Below, in pieces: positions 42,713-50,466 of a DNA stretch of 64,000 nucleotides. The notes below the pieces were generated by a model. The model worked only from the letters and a program-made list of their open reading frames with translations, was not told the DNA's origin and ran no database searches. The stretch is from RBG-16-66-20 sp035308765 (GTDB lineage: Bacteria; Pseudomonadota; Gammaproteobacteria; Burkholderiales; SG8-39), in NCBI GenBank assembly GCA_035308765.1, contig DATGGA010000008.1:32074-96073 (forward strand), written 5' to 3'. The translations under genes were made by a program, and so were the position numbers. How positions within the stretch are numbered: position 1 is the stretch's first letter; each line of letters opens with the position of its first letter.

Positions 42713-43929
42713 ACCTGCTGCGAATCCGCGGTTCGCTTTCCGAGGCGCCGGCGCATTGTCAATGGGCGCTGATCGGTGCCACCAGCGAAGCGCTTACCGG
42801 AGAGGGACCGCTCGCGCAGGTGCCGCGGCGCGCCGGGCGCGTCCAGTTGATGATTCCCGCCTCGCAGGTGCTGATCACGCGCGCGCGGCTGCCACATGCG
42901 GCCAGGCGTCAACCCGGGTCGGTGCTTGCTTATGCGATCGAGGAGAAGACCGTGGGCGAACCGGACGCCGGCCAGGCGAGCTGGCTCGGCTCGGCGGGGG
43001 ATGAAGATGTGCTGGCGGTAATGGACAAAGAGGGCCTCAAGCGGTGGCTCGGTGCTCTCGAAGCTGCCGGGATCGCCGACCCGGAAGTCCACTGCGAGAC
43101 GCTGTTGCTGCCCTGGACCGTGGGTGAGTGGAGCCTTGCCTGGGACGGCCGGGAGGGAATCGTGCGTACCGGGAAGCTCGAAGGCGCGGCCACCGATTGC
43201 GGCGATCGGAAATTGCCGCCGCTGTCGCTGCGTCTGAAGTTGGCTGAAGCGCAAGCGCGCGGCGAAAAACCCGCATCGATTGCCGTCTATGCCGCGGCAG
43301 CTGCCGCTCCCGATCTCGACGCCTGGCACCGCGAACTCGGGGTCGCCTTGCATCTCGCTGGATCATGGGATTGGCGGACAGCCTCGCAGCAGGCAGGCGT
43401 CAGCCTGGCGCGGCAGAGGCGGCGCTGGCGCATGGCGCCGGAAGTCCCGGTGCGCCTGCGGCCCGCGGCATGGATTGCATGCGCCGCGCTCGGGATCGAA
43501 GCGGTTGCCCTGGTCGCGGATTGGACCCTGCTTGCCCGCGAGCAGCGGATGTTGCGCCAGGACATGGCGGCACGGTTTCGCAGCACCTTCCCCGACGCGG
43601 TCGCCGTCGTTGACCCGGCGCTGCAGATGCGCCGCAAGCTTGCCGAAGCGCGTCACGCGGCGGGGCAACCCGACGGTGGCGACTTTCTGCCGATGATCGG
43701 GCGAGTGGCGGCTGCGACGGGCGCGCTTCCGCACGGCGCGATACGCGCCGTATCCTATGAAGGCGGCCGCATGACGCTCGAGTTGTCCGCCGTCGACGAA
43801 GCGGGCGTGCACCGCATCGTGGCCAGCCTGCTCCGGTCGGGTCTAAGTGTCGACGTGCCGCCAGCATCATCGTCAACACCGACGCGCGCCGCAAACGCGA
43901 CCGTTGTCCTGACCGTAAGGACTTCATGA
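42709..43929 (+). CDS. gspL: type II secretion protein GspL
   Basis: GspL is a bitopic inner-membrane protein that recruits the GspE ATPase. The 406-residue protein has an actin-like cytoplasmic domain (about 1-250; LMIPASQVLITRARLPH is the typical strand). One membrane helix lies at about 255-272 (AWIACAALGIEAVALVADW) and a periplasmic ferredoxin-like domain follows, with ALPHGAIRAVSYEGGRM. The start is GTG 42709, overlapping the gspK stop as GTGA. Confidence 0.9.
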   Translation: MNLLRIRGSLSEAPAHCQWALIGATSEALTGEGPLAQVPRRAGRVQLMIPASQVLITRARLPHAARRQPGSVLAYAIEEKTVGEPDAGQASWLGSAGDEDVLAVMDKEGLKRWLGALEAAGIADPEVHCETLLLPWTVGEWSLAWDGREGIVRTGKLEGAATDCGDRKLPPLSLRLKLAEAQARGEKPASIAVYAAAAAAPDLDAWHRELGVALHLAGSWDWRTASQQAGVSLARQRRRWRMAPEVPVRLRPAAWIACAALGIEAVALVADWTLLAREQRMLRQDMAARFRSTFPDAVAVVDPALQMRRKLAEARHAAGQPDGGDFLPMIGRVAAATGALPHGAIRAVSYEGGRMTLELSAVDEAGVHRIVASLLRSGLSVDVPPASSSTPTRAANATVVLTVRTS

Positions 43930-44414
43930 GAGAACAAATGCGAAAGGCGTGGGAATCGCGCGCGCCACGGCACAGGGCTGTGATCCTAGTACTCGCCGTG
44001 GTGCTGGGGTCTGCCCTGTACGTGTGGCTCGTTCAGGCAGCTTGGCGGGCGCGCGTACAACTGCGCACGAGCGTCATGACGCTGCGGGCGCAGGCCGCGC
44101 GCCTCGACCAGCAGGCGCTCGAGTATGGCCGGCTGCGCGCCGGACCCGCGGCATCGGCTTCGCCGACCGATCTGCGCACCCTGGTGCAAACCCGTGCCGG
44201 CGACGCTGGACTGTCGCGCGCGCTGACACAAATCGAGGCAACGGACGCAAACCAGGTGACGGTTGTCTTCGGCGCCTTGCCGTATGCCGAATGGCAGACC
44301 TGGGTCGCCAGCCTGCAGGCGCAGCAAGTCCGCCTTGACTCGTGCAGGATCGAAGCCTTGTCGGCGCCGGGCCTGGTGAGCGTGACCGCCACATTCAGCC
44401 GTGCCAAACCATAG
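43926..44414 (+). CDS. gspM: type II secretion protein GspM
   Basis: A 162-residue inner-membrane protein that pairs with GspL. A short cytoplasmic N-terminus precedes one membrane helix (about 19-38, VILVLAVVLGSALYVWLVQ), then a coiled region and a small ferredoxin-like domain (VTVVFGALPYAEWQTWVASL). The ATG at 43926 overlaps the gspL stop. Confidence 0.9.
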   Translation: MREQMRKAWESRAPRHRAVILVLAVVLGSALYVWLVQAAWRARVQLRTSVMTLRAQAARLDQQALEYGRLRAGPAASASPTDLRTLVQTRAGDAGLSRALTQIEATDANQVTVVFGALPYAEWQTWVASLQAQQVRLDSCRIEALSAPGLVSVTATFSRAKP

Positions 44415-45156
44415 CCGTACAGCCGGATGGGGCGCGGTCGGTGTAGGCGCGTACGCGGCGGCACTCATAGCCACCGCGCCGGCGACGCTGGCCGACGCCA
44501 GGCTGCAAGACGCAAGCGGTGGACGGTTGCGCCTCGCAGAGGCGCAGGGAACGTTGTGGTCGGGCAGCGGCCAGCTGGAGGTCCGCGACGCGAGCGGAGG
44601 TATCGGACTAGCGACGCGCCTGGCGTGGCGTCTCCGGCCGACAGAACTGCGCAGCGCGCAACTTGCCTACGAGGTTGAACTGGGCACGGATCTCCGGCCC
44701 TTTTCGACGACGATTTCATGGTCGCGAATCGAAGTCGCCGACGCGGACATCAGCATGCCCGTCGCGGCGCTCGGACTCGGCGTGCCCAGGCTTGCGCCGC
44801 TCGGCCTGACCGGCGACTTGCTGATCCATATAGCGAACCTGTCCGTTGCGCGCTACGGAGTGGTGGGGGCGGCTACGCTGCGCTGGCGTGACGCCGGGTC
44901 GGCCCTGACGCCGGTGTCGCCGCTGGGCGATTATGAAGCGCGCCTGGATGGAGAAGGAATGACGGTCCACGCCTTGCTGCGCACCATCGAGGGACCGATT
45001 CAGCTCGACGGCAAGGGATCGTGGACACGCGGCGGAAGCCCCGTGTTCCTGGCCACGGCTCAGATTCCCCCGCAGTACCAGCAACAGCTCGCACCGCTGC
45101 TGCGCCTGATCGCGGTCGAGCGTAGCGAAGGACATTTCGAGTTGCAGCTCAATTAA
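44401..45156 (+). CDS. gspN: type II secretion protein GspN
   Basis: A 251-residue protein of the GspN family, an optional T2SS component. An N-terminal signal-anchor (about 8-32, WGAVGVGAYAAALIATAPAT) is followed by a beta-rich periplasmic domain (LRLAEAQGTLWSGSGQLEV is the family signature). The start is GTG 44401, overlapping gspM by 14 bp. It is the last gene of the plus-strand T2SS operon. No prepilin peptidase gspO/pilD gene is in the window. Confidence 0.88.
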   Translation: MPNHSRTAGWGAVGVGAYAAALIATAPATLADARLQDASGGRLRLAEAQGTLWSGSGQLEVRDASGGIGLATRLAWRLRPTELRSAQLAYEVELGTDLRPFSTTISWSRIEVADADISMPVAALGLGVPRLAPLGLTGDLLIHIANLSVARYGVVGAATLRWRDAGSALTPVSPLGDYEARLDGEGMTVHALLRTIEGPIQLDGKGSWTRGGSPVFLATAQIPPQYQQQLAPLLRLIAVERSEGHFELQLN

Positions 45157-45202
45157 AAACGGCGCCGGAATGCGGCCGGCCACGGGACATTGTCCGCCCT
45201 AT

Positions 45203-45216
45203 GTTCGCTGGCGCAC
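45203..45216. promoter_or_regulatory. palindromic operator-like site C
   Basis: GTTCG-CTGG-CGCAC, preceded by TAT, lies 108 bp upstream of the first DUF3494 gene and 47 bp downstream of gspN. It shares the CTGG spacer with site B in the gspC/gspG gap. Confidence 0.6.
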
Positions 45217-45240
45217 TTAGGCGGGGCCAACTTCGCCGAC

Positions 45241-45340
45241 TATGTGTGCGAACGCACAGAACTTCCTGCGACGGAGCGAGATAGTCGTCGTTGCGAAATG
45301 AAATCCCATGATCAGGAGAAACACATGAACAGATCCGGAA
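45241..45340 (+). repeat. duplicated upstream/leader segment, copy 1
   Basis: This segment aligns without gaps to 46639-46738 (offset 1398 bp). It covers the operator, GAGATAGTC, TTGCGAA, TGAAATCCC and the ATCAGGAGAA ribosome site through the first codons ATGAACAGAT. The promoters of the two DUF3494 genes arose by duplication. Confidence 0.8.
45244..45257. promoter_or_regulatory. palindromic operator-like site D
   Basis: GTGTG-CGAA-CGCAC, preceded by TAT and followed by AGA, lies exactly 67 bp upstream of the ATG of the first DUF3494 gene. Sites C and D are 41 bp apart centre to centre, about four helical turns. Site E has the same 67-bp spacing to the second DUF3494 gene. Confidence 0.6.
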
Positions 45341-46569
45341 ACTTTTGCAAGCCACTGACATGGTTTGCAGCACTCTTGCTGGTAGCTTTCGTGGCCGGAT
45401 GCGGTGGTGGTGGAGGCGGGGGCGGTACTACCGCCGCTGGTGCTGGTGCTGGTGGCGCTGTTCTCCCGGGCGCAGCAGGAACTACAGGCGCCGCAGCCAC
45501 CAATCCCACGGTGGGTTCCTCGAGGCCAAGTAACGGCGCTATTAACGTACCGACCAGCACCGATGGCCCCGGAGTCACTGTGACCGGAACCTTGGTAACC
45601 GCAACCTTCACCCAGGCGATGGATCCGGCAACGATCATCTCGCCGGCGGCGACATTCACCCTCAAGCAGACAGCAGCCGGGACCAATGTACCCGGTACCG
45701 TCACGATGAATGCCTCGAGCACGGTGGCGACCTTCACGCCGACGGCGGCGGCTCTCCTACCGAACACGAGCTATACCGCGACGGTGACCACCGCCGCCAT
45801 GTCCGCCCTTCCCGCGCATACTGCAATGCCCAGTACCGTCGCATGGAGCTTTACGACCAGTGCGGCCTTGTCCACCGGTCAGTCGTCACCGGACATCGGG
45901 ACCGCCAGCACCTACGGCGTCTTCGCCAGCGCTGCAGCGGTCAACCTGAATGGAACTGCCGTGGTCCATGGCGATGTCGGGTTGAATCCCGCCGGTGCGT
46001 GCAACGGCTGTGTCGTCGGGGTATCGATCATCGGGGGCGTCATACACAATGGTGACGCCGCAGCAATCCAGGCGCAAACCGACTTCAATTCCGCGTACAC
46101 CGACGCTTCGACCCGGGCAACCAACGCTTGCGCGATTACGGGGGATCTATCCGCCGCGCAGGGAGCCTGCGGCGCCGGCTTCAGCCCCGGCACCCCAGGC
46201 CCGATCTATGGACCGGGACTCTATCGCACCGCAACAGCTATTGGGCTCAGCGGCAGCATGACCCTTGACGCCGGAGGCAACCCGGACGCCGTGTTCATCT
46301 TCCAGTCGAACACTGCGATCACGACTGCAACCAACAGCACGGTAATTCTGGCCAATGGTGCGAAGGCCGAGAACGTATGGTGGATCGCCGGCTCCGCAGC
46401 GACGCTCGGCGTGAGCTCCACTTTCAACGGCACTGTTATCGCCAACGGCGCGGCCGTGACAGTACTTGGCGGCACCGCCCTGGCGCCGACAACGGTGACG
46501 GGCAGGATGTTCTCGCACGCTGCCGGGGTTACGGTGGATACGTTCGCCACCGTCACCGTGCCTCAGTAA
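45325..46569 (+). CDS. surface lipoprotein with Ig-like (Big_5) and ice-binding-like DUF3494 domains
   Basis: A 414-residue lipoprotein. The signal peptide ends in the lipobox VAGC (Cys at about 22) followed by a run of glycines and a Gly/Ala/Thr linker. A bacterial Ig-like Big_5 domain covers about 60-180 (VGSSRPSNGAINVPTSTD, ATFTQAMDP, AWSFTTSA). A DUF3494 domain (PF11999, ice-binding fold) covers about 195-412 (TYGVFASAAAVNLNGTAVVHGDVG, AVFIFQSNTAI, ENVWWIAGSAATLG, VTGRMFSHAAGVTVD). DUF3494 proteins bind ice in some organisms, while others are adhesins, so ice binding is not assured. A ribosome site (CAGGAG) precedes ATG 45325. It lies just after the T2SS operon and may be exported to the cell surface by it, as PulA is in Klebsiella. 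Confidence 0.85.
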   Translation: MNRSGNFCKPLTWFAALLLVAFVAGCGGGGGGGGTTAAGAGAGGAVLPGAAGTTGAAATNPTVGSSRPSNGAINVPTSTDGPGVTVTGTLVTATFTQAMDPATIISPAATFTLKQTAAGTNVPGTVTMNASSTVATFTPTAAALLPNTSYTATVTTAAMSALPAHTAMPSTVAWSFTTSAALSTGQSSPDIGTASTYGVFASAAAVNLNGTAVVHGDVGLNPAGACNGCVVGVSIIGGVIHNGDAAAIQAQTDFNSAYTDASTRATNACAITGDLSAAQGACGAGFSPGTPGPIYGPGLYRTATAIGLSGSMTLDAGGNPDAVFIFQSNTAITTATNSTVILANGAKAENVWWIAGSAATLGVSSTFNGTVIANGAAVTVLGGTALAPTTVTGRMFSHAAGVTVDTFATVTVPQ

Positions 46570-46603
46570 GGCATGAAATAGTCGCGGTCAAAGCAGGGCA
46601 AGA

Positions 46604-46632
46604 AGGCCGTCGCGAGACGGCCTCTTTTCTTT
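46604..46632 (+). terminator. intrinsic terminator after the first DUF3494 gene
   Basis: AGGCCGTC-GCGA-GACGGCCT (46604-46623) is a perfect 8-bp stem with a GCGA tetraloop, followed by CTTTTCTTT. The same hairpin occurs after the second DUF3494 gene. Confidence 0.85.
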
Positions 46633-46638
46633 CCGGGT

Positions 46639-46738
46639 TATGTTCGAAAGCGCACAGATCGTCATGCCGGGAAGGGAGATAGTCACCATTGCGAAGTGAA
46701 ATCCCGTGATCAGGAGAAGCGCATGAACAGATTCGGAA
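46639..46738 (+). repeat. duplicated upstream/leader segment, copy 2
   Basis: Gapless partner of 45241-45340. The operator arms differ slightly (GTTCG instead of GTGTG), but the spacing to the ATG is identical. Confidence 0.8.
46642..46655. promoter_or_regulatory. palindromic operator-like site E
   Basis: GTTCG-AAAG-CGCAC, preceded by TAT and followed by AGA, lies exactly 67 bp before the ATG of the second DUF3494 gene, as site D does for the first. It starts 10 bp after the terminator of the previous gene. Confidence 0.6.
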
Positions 46739-47628
46739 GCTCTTTCAAACCACTGATGTGGTCTGTGGCATTTCTACTGGCCGCTTTTGTGGCTGCCTGC
46801 GGTGGTGGTGGCGGCGGAGGCAGCAGTAGCACAGCTGCTGGCGCGGGCTCAGCCGCTGCGGCGGCCGCGGCCGCTGGCCGGACCCTGACCGTAGCACCTG
46901 GCGCAGGCCATGGTGTAGGCGGCGCGGGCGTAGGCCCGGCACCGGTCAATCTGCTGTCCATATTGACCAACAACTTCACGATCCTGACGGAAACAGGGAT
47001 CACGAACACCGGCAGCCATCTGACGCACATCACCGGGAACATCGGCGCGAGCCCGATCACCGCCGCCGCAATGAACAACGTGTTCTGCACTGAAATAACC
47101 GGCACGATATTCGGTGTCGATGCGGCTTATGTAGGTAGTGGTTCCCAAGTCTGTTTTGCGGGGAACCCGCCCGCGTCCAACAAGACCCTGGTAGACAACG
47201 CTGTGCTCGACTTGGGGACTGCGTACGCTGACGCCTCCGGGCGGGCGCCCGATTACTCGGAATTGGGCGCTGGGGCGATTGGCGGTATGACCCTCCCTCC
47301 CGCCGTCTACAAATGGAGCACGGGCGTCACCATCCTGTCGGATGTCTTTCTCGCGGGCGGCCCGAACGATGTCTGGATCTTCGAGATAGCGGGAAATATC
47401 ACCATGGCGAGCGCAACGAACGTGCATCTCCTGGGTGGCGCGCAGGCCAAGAACATCTTTTGGCAGGACGGCGGCCCCACCGGCGTGGCCATGGGAACGA
47501 CGTCACATTTCGAGGGCGTCTTGATGGCCACGAAGGCGATCACCGTGAATACCGGCGCAACGGCGAACTCAAGATTCCTGTCGCAGACCACCGTTACCCT
47601 CGACGCCAATACGGTGGTAAACCCGTAA
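46723..47628 (+). CDS. surface lipoprotein with ice-binding-like DUF3494 domain
   Basis: A 301-residue lipoprotein paralogous to the preceding gene but without the Ig-like domain. The signal peptide ends in VAAC (Cys at about 22), followed by a Gly7 run and a long Ala/Ser/Gly linker (to about residue 75). The DUF3494 domain covers about 80-300 (NNFTILTETGITNTGSHLTHI, GNIGASPITAAAM, DVWIFEIAGNITMASA, AKNIFWQDGGPTGVAMG, VNTGATANSRFLSQTTVTLD). A CAGGAG ribosome site precedes ATG 46723. It carries its own copy of the operator and its own terminator, so it is an independently expressed cassette in the same predicted regulon. Confidence 0.87.
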   Translation: MNRFGSSFKPLMWSVAFLLAAFVAACGGGGGGGSSSTAAGAGSAAAAAAAAGRTLTVAPGAGHGVGGAGVGPAPVNLLSILTNNFTILTETGITNTGSHLTHITGNIGASPITAAAMNNVFCTEITGTIFGVDAAYVGSGSQVCFAGNPPASNKTLVDNAVLDLGTAYADASGRAPDYSELGAGAIGGMTLPPAVYKWSTGVTILSDVFLAGGPNDVWIFEIAGNITMASATNVHLLGGAQAKNIFWQDGGPTGVAMGTTSHFEGVLMATKAITVNTGATANSRFLSQTTVTLDANTVVNP

Positions 47629-47650
47629 GCATCTGGAAGGCAGCATAGGG

Positions 47651-47675
47651 AAGGCCGTCGCGAGACGGCCTTTTC
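47651..47675 (+). terminator. intrinsic terminator after the second DUF3494 gene
   Basis: AAGGCCGTC-GCGA-GACGGCCTT (47651-47672) continues into TTTTC. The stem core and GCGA loop are identical to those after the first DUF3494 gene. Confidence 0.88.
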
Positions 47676-47679
47676 AATT

Positions 47680-48090
47680 TCACCGGCCCGACTTTTCAGC
47701 CCGCGCCTGGATCATGCCCGAAGGGCCATTGCGCGGCGGCTCGTTCGCCTCGCTGAATTTATTGCGCGGGCAGTAGGTCATCCCCGCCTTCGACGCCACT
47801 ACTACGCAATCGCCGTTCAGCGGCGCCTGCATCGGCCGGTTGACAGTCCGAGCTTTGAATGGACCAACGACCGTCGTCACGCCGCTTGCAAGAATCATTG
47901 GTCTGTCAGACGCCGGCCGGTCCAAGGAAATGACGATCAGCGTCGCGATCGCACCGATTGCCGACGCGCAGGTCAATGCAACGACCGCGCCGAGCGCCAA
48001 CAATGCCGCCGCCTCTGCCTTGCCATCGAGCGCACCGTGCGTGGTTGCACGCCCTGAATCCTGACGACTGTCCGCCATGCTACGCAGCAT
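47680..48090 (-). CDS. hypothetical protein with one membrane segment
   Basis: A 136-residue open frame with one strongly hydrophobic segment (about 27-56, ALLALGAVVALTCASAIGAIATLIVI). A polar C-terminal part follows with Cys in GDCVVVA and MTYCPRNKF. I do not recognise a family. The start could be ATG 48090 or 48078 (MADSRQDS). Nothing else on either strand explains this interval. A perfect inverted repeat (48131-48151) lies upstream. Confidence 0.5.
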   Translation of the reverse strand: MLRSMADSRQDSGRATTHGALDGKAEAAALLALGAVVALTCASAIGAIATLIVISLDRPASDRPMILASGVTTVVGPFKARTVNRPMQAPLNGDCVVVASKAGMTYCPRNKFSEANEPPRNGPSGMIQARAEKSGR

Positions 48091-48130
48091 GCGTATCGGC
48101 GCGGGAGCCGTCTGTTCGCTACCACACCAT

Positions 48131-48151
48131 TGTCAGTACGCCTAACTGACA
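48131..48151. promoter_or_regulatory. inverted repeat TGTCAGT-N7-ACTGACA
   Basis: Perfect 7-bp arms separated by 7 bp lie between the end of the cyclase-FHA gene and the start of the hypothetical protein gene, both on the minus strand. It could be an operator for the latter or part of a terminator for the former; there is no T run. A half-copy TTGTCAGT occurs at about 49192, in the gap upstream of the cyclase-FHA gene. Confidence 0.4.
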
Positions 48152-48162
48152 CGAGAACCTCA

Positions 48163-49050
48163 TCATTGCTCGAACGAGAACTCGATCACCTCGGTGGTGG
48201 CGGCGCGCGACCGACCGAGCGTGATCCAGCCCTGCTTGCGCAGCACGAACTCCTCGCGCTGCACCAGCATGTCGGCGGTGCCCTCGACGGTCACGTAGGT
48301 GCCGTTGGTGCTCTGGTCGACGAGCACGAACTTGTCTTGGCGCCGCTCGATGGAGCAGTGCAGGCGCGAGGCTTCGGTGTCGGCGACCACCATGCTACAG
48401 TCTTCGCCACGCCCGATGGTCATCGATTCCTTCCCGCGGCGCAGCTTCACCTTCTGGTCGCGGTACTTCAGCTTGAGTACCATCGGGGCGGTCCTTTGCG
48501 CCGCGCGCTTGCGCGCAAAGAGCGTGGCGCTGTTATCCGCGCGCCACACCAACTCGCAGATGCCGATCTCCTGCGACCTGCCCTTGAGCTGAATCGAGTA
48601 GAGGTGGCGCATCCAGGCCCGGTACAGCCCGCCGAGCAGCGCTCCGGTCTCCTCGGTGGTGATGATCTGACCACTGGCCGCCCGCTCGACCAGCTGCGCG
48701 GGGAGGTTCACGGTGTCGCCGAAGACCTCGTCCCCTTTCTGCATCACCGGGCCGTGGTGAAAGCCAATGCCTGCGGCGAGCGTCTTGCCCGTCACTGCGG
48801 GGAACTCATCCATGGCGGTATGCATGGCCACCGCGATATCGGCCGCCGCGTCCGGCGCCGAGATCAGCACCATCAGTTTGTCGCCCGGCGCCTTCATGAC
48901 CCGCCCGCCACCGGCCTCGGCGGCCTGCCGCAGCCGCGCGAGACGGCGCGTGATCGCGTCGTGTGCCGCAGCGTCGCCAGCAGCCGCGTAAAGGTCGGCA
49001 GTGCCAATGACGCGGGCAAAAAGCACTGTAGTCTCTCTTGTCGATCCCAT
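48163..49050 (-). CDS. degenerate class III nucleotidyl cyclase domain fused to an FHA domain
   Basis: A 295-residue cytoplasmic protein with a class III cyclase domain (about 1-175) and an FHA domain (about 205-290). In the cyclase domain the first metal-binding Asp is missing: TVLFARVIGT has Arg where active cyclases have FAD. The second site (KAPGDKLM) and FGDTVNLP remain, but the catalytic Arg of the usual NxAAR is replaced (NLPAQL). Catalysis is therefore doubtful and a nucleotide-sensing or scaffold role is likelier. The FHA domain is intact (IGRGEDCS, SRLHCSI, STNGTYV) and should bind phosphothreonine. ATG 49050 is preferred over 49149, which adds an unlikely basic extension. Confidence 0.8.
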   Translation of the reverse strand: MGSTRETTVLFARVIGTADLYAAAGDAAAHDAITRRLARLRQAAEAGGGRVMKAPGDKLMVLISAPDAAADIAVAMHTAMDEFPAVTGKTLAAGIGFHHGPVMQKGDEVFGDTVNLPAQLVERAASGQIITTEETGALLGGLYRAWMRHLYSIQLKGRSQEIGICELVWRADNSATLFARKRAAQRTAPMVLKLKYRDQKVKLRRGKESMTIGRGEDCSMVVADTEASRLHCSIERRQDKFVLVDQSTNGTYVTVEGTADMLVQREEFVLRKQGWITLGRSRAATTEVIEFSFEQ

Positions 49051-49313
49051 CTCAGCTTCCGTCCCCTCCCCAGAAACTAGCCGAAAGGCGGTCCGCCCGC
49101 AATCGGCGTTTGAGCATCCGAGGCCAAAGCGGAAGAACCTGACAACCAATTGCTAAAGGCGACCGGAAACGATCTCATCGAGGTCGCAAAATTGTCAGTG
49201 AAATGGCGCGGTCGGTCGGGAAATAATCAGGAGCGGAACAGGGGACTAACAGGACGTCGGATTGCACTGACTTGTCGCGCAGATGTCAGCTGATTCAAAC
49301 TGGACAATACGTC
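49051..49313. other. 263-bp gene-free gap
   Basis: Between the cyclase-FHA start and the galE end. It holds a half-copy of the TTGTCAGT arm at about 49192 and a GTCAGCTGA stretch near 49286. I see no gene, RNA or clear terminator. It should contain the cyclase-FHA promoter. Confidence 0.5.
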
Positions 49314-50423
49314 CTATAGAAGATCAGTTGATACCGGAGCGGCGGCAGATTTCCGTGCTGCGGTATGGAGGGCGGGGAGTTCTGTCAAAGGGACGGAGGC
49401 ACTGCAATAGTCCGGATATCCAGTGGGATTCTCGGCCTGCCAGCGCCATGCGTCGCGGCACATTTCGTCAATGCCGAACTTCGCTTTCCAGCCCAGTGCT
49501 GTTGCAGCAAGCGAGTTGTCTGCGTACGATTCAGCGGAATCGCCTGCGCGTCGCGCCACGATTTCGTAAGGCACTGTCCTGCCGGTGACCTTTTCGAATG
49601 CACGTACCACTTCGAGCACTGAGTAGCCCCGCCCGGTGCCGAGGTTGACCGTGATCGAGCGCCTCTTGCCGTGCAGATAGCGCAATGCCGCCAGGTGGCC
49701 GGTTGCAAGGTCGACGACGTGGATGTAGTCGCGCACTCCGGTTCCGTCCCGGGTGGAGTAGTCGCCGCCGAAAACACGCAGCTTCGGCAGACGGCCGACA
49801 GCAACTTGGGTGACATAGGGAAAGAGGTTGTTCGGAACGCCGCGAGGATCCTCGCCAATGCGCCCCGAAACGTGTGCGCCGATCGGGTTGAAATATCGCA
49901 ACGTCGCGTACAGAAAAGAGGCGCGGGCCGCGGCGTGGTCGGCGACAATCTGCTCGATCATGTGCTTGGTGCGCCCGTACGGGCTGGTTGCCCGAAGCCG
50001 GTGGTCCTCGCCAAGCGGCAACCGCTCCGGCTCGCCGTATACCGTGGCCGAGGAACTGAACACCAGGCGGTCGACGCCGTGGCGCGCCATCGCGAGCAGC
50101 AGAGTCACCGTCCCGCAAACGTTGTTGTCGTAGTACCCGAGCGGGCGCGAAACGGATTCTCCAACCGCCTTGAGTCCGGCGAAATGCACCACGGCCCGGA
50201 CGTCGCCGGCGGCAAAAACGCGGTCGAGCGCACCCGCATCGCGGATGTCGGCGCGCACGAAGTCGATGCTCGCGCCAGGTGCGAGCTCGCGAATCCGGTC
50301 GAGCACCGACTGTTTGGCGTTCGAAAGGTTGTCGACGATGACTAGCCGGATGCCCTCCCGGGCAAGTTCGACGCAGGTATGCGCGCCGATGAAACCCAGT
50401 CCTCCGGTGACTACGACTGTCAT
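49314..50423 (-). CDS. galE: UDP-glucose 4-epimerase
   Basis: GalE interconverts UDP-glucose and UDP-galactose, feeding surface polysaccharide. The 369-residue protein is about 30 residues longer than usual at the C-terminus. The NAD loop is GGLGFIGAHTC (about 7-17), the catalytic Ser is in FSSSATVYG, and Tyr and Lys are in YGRTKHMIE. The motif RYFNPIGAHVSGRIGEDP is GalE-specific. It stands alone within a signalling block; its start is 43 bp from the GGDEF gene end on the same strand. Confidence 0.94.
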   Translation of the reverse strand: MTVVVTGGLGFIGAHTCVELAREGIRLVIVDNLSNAKQSVLDRIRELAPGASIDFVRADIRDAGALDRVFAAGDVRAVVHFAGLKAVGESVSRPLGYYDNNVCGTVTLLLAMARHGVDRLVFSSSATVYGEPERLPLGEDHRLRATSPYGRTKHMIEQIVADHAAARASFLYATLRYFNPIGAHVSGRIGEDPRGVPNNLFPYVTQVAVGRLPKLRVFGGDYSTRDGTGVRDYIHVVDLATGHLAALRYLHGKRRSITVNLGTGRGYSVLEVVRAFEKVTGRTVPYEIVARRAGDSAESYADNSLAATALGWKAKFGIDEMCRDAWRWQAENPTGYPDYCSASVPLTELPALHTAARKSAAAPVSTDLL

Positions 50424-50466
50424 CGAAATTCCTGACCGGATCCGGCTCCCGGGCGGCGTCGCGTCA

